DNA of 6,960 nucleotides, taken from Flavobacteriaceae bacterium (GTDB lineage Bacteria > Bacteroidota > Bacteroidia > Flavobacteriales > Flavobacteriaceae). Position 1 is the first letter of the stretch. Every line of letters starts with the position of its first letter. The stretch covers positions 1-6,960 of the forward strand of contig JAGQYU010000250.1 of assembly GCA_020435885.1 (NCBI GenBank). The letters are read 5' to 3'. The notes beneath the pieces were generated by a model that saw only the letters and a list, made by a program, of their open reading frames with translations, made no database searches and was not told the DNA's origin. Below are positions 6,239 through 6,960 of the stretch, piece after piece. Both the position numbers and the translations under genes were made by a program.

Positions 6239-6960
6239 ATGAAGCATATAGGGTTAAATTTCTTTTTACTTGTAATTGCGATACTTTTTTTTGGATCGTG
6301 CAATGAACGGGAATCGACCATTATGGTTGGTGAAGATTGGATAAATACTAGTACCAAAGTTCTATTTTTAGATACCATTACGGCAAGATCGTCAACTTTT
6401 AAATTCGATTCATTAGCAGTTACCAACCCGGAAAGATTATTAATAGGGGCATATACTGATCCGATACTTGGATTGGTGAGAAGTAAAGCATATGTGCAAT
6501 TTAGTAATTCAGATGAGGAGTTTGAGGAGTATGATACCGAACAGTATAACCTCTTGGATAATGCAGTATACGACTCTATTAATTTGATTCTGAAGTATGA
6601 TAACTATGTTTATAATGACACTATACCATCTCAACGTATAAATGTACATGAAGTATTAGAAGATATTGAACCAAAAGAGGATAGTGATTTTTATAATACT
6701 ACCAGTTTTGAAACAGACCTAACCCCACTGGGGTCACTCACTTTTAATCCGAAACCTATTAAAACAGACTCAATAAGTATTAGGATAGATGATGATTTTG
6801 GTAAAAAAATATTCAATAAAATTTTAAATAATGAAATTAATAATCAAGAAGAGTTACTTGAAATATTTAAAGGGGTATTAATTAGCCCGGAAGATTCAAA
6901 TACTGTTATTCTTGGATTTTCTACAGATAGCTCATTGAGAATTTATTACACACTAAATTC
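6239..6960 (+). CDS. DUF4270-family lipoprotein (3' end outside window)
   Basis: The frame stays open from the start to the window edge, giving 240 visible residues with no stop. The N terminus MKHIGLNFFLL leads a hydrophobic core and a lipobox-like FFGSC with Cys21. The mature part begins NERESTIMVGEDW and continues with DTITARSSTFKFDSL and LLIGAYTDPILGLVRSKAYVQF (67-88), the pattern I associate with DUF4270, followed by strand-rich DSINLILKYDNYVYNDT and, near the edge, FKGVLISPED. Family members are Bacteroidota lipoproteins of roughly 400-600 residues with no known function, so about half is probably missing. An in-frame ATG at 6230 would add three residues (MES); I prefer 6239 because Lys then directly precedes the hydrophobic stretch. 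The GGAG at 6232-6235 is too close to 6239 to be a good ribosome site. An eight-T run (6285-6292) lies just before the lipid Cys. Divergent from the barrel-kelch unit and probably co-regulated with it. Confidence 0.8.
   Translation, partial: MKHIGLNFFLLVIAILFFGSCNERESTIMVGEDWINTSTKVLFLDTITARSSTFKFDSLAVTNPERLLIGAYTDPILGLVRSKAYVQFSNSDEEFEEYDTEQYNLLDNAVYDSINLILKYDNYVYNDTIPSQRINVHEVLEDIEPKEDSDFYNTTSFETDLTPLGSLTFNPKPIKTDSISIRIDDDFGKKIFNKILNNEINNQEELLEIFKGVLISPEDSNTVILGFSTDSSLRIYYTLN

Noticed and set aside
6220..6426. Minus-strand open frame of 68 codons
   Set aside because: It lies opposite the DUF4270 lipoprotein gene, which has a signal peptide, lipobox and long open frame; the minus frame has no recognisable domain.

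Overview
The window looks like chromosome from a low-GC member of the Bacteroidota, most likely a flavobacterium. The evidence is AT-rich codon use, starts without Shine-Dalgarno sites, a LytS/LytTR two-component pair, lipoproteins with an acidic patch right after the lipidated Cys, and three families I associate mainly with Bacteroidota (DUF4270, DUF4907 and a DUF6268-like barrel). No RNA gene, insertion sequence, CRISPR array or phage gene was seen.

Layout. On the + strand, bases 1-1924 hold the end of a MacB-type ABC exporter operon: an ATPase cut off at its 5' end, then its permease, joined by a TAATG overlap. The membrane-fusion and TolC-like partners would be expected upstream, outside the window. 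Only one base past the permease stop, a minus-strand block begins; read in its own direction it runs from 6015 down to 1926. Its order is a secreted DUF6268-like outer-membrane barrel, a six-bladed kelch lipoprotein (1-bp gap), a strong hairpin terminator, a small membrane-anchored DUF4907 protein, a four-TM LytS-type sensor kinase (8-bp gap) and a LytTR response regulator (TAATG overlap). Divergent from this block, after about 215-220 bp of intergenic DNA, a DUF4270 lipoprotein gene starts on the + strand near 6239 and runs off the right edge.

How the parts may work together. Three predicted envelope proteins (barrel, kelch lipoprotein, DUF4270 lipoprotein) and one anchored small protein (DUF4907) surround a sensor kinase and its DNA-binding regulator. 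The two divergent units each carry a copy of nearly the same 15-16 bp motif, in mirror orientation, in the shared intergenic region. The simplest reading is one surface-protein module under its own two-component control, with the hairpin setting a lower level for the regulatory genes than for the structural ones. Function and substrate are unknown; this reading rests on gene order and domain types, not on experiment. The MacB-type exporter may be an unrelated neighbour.
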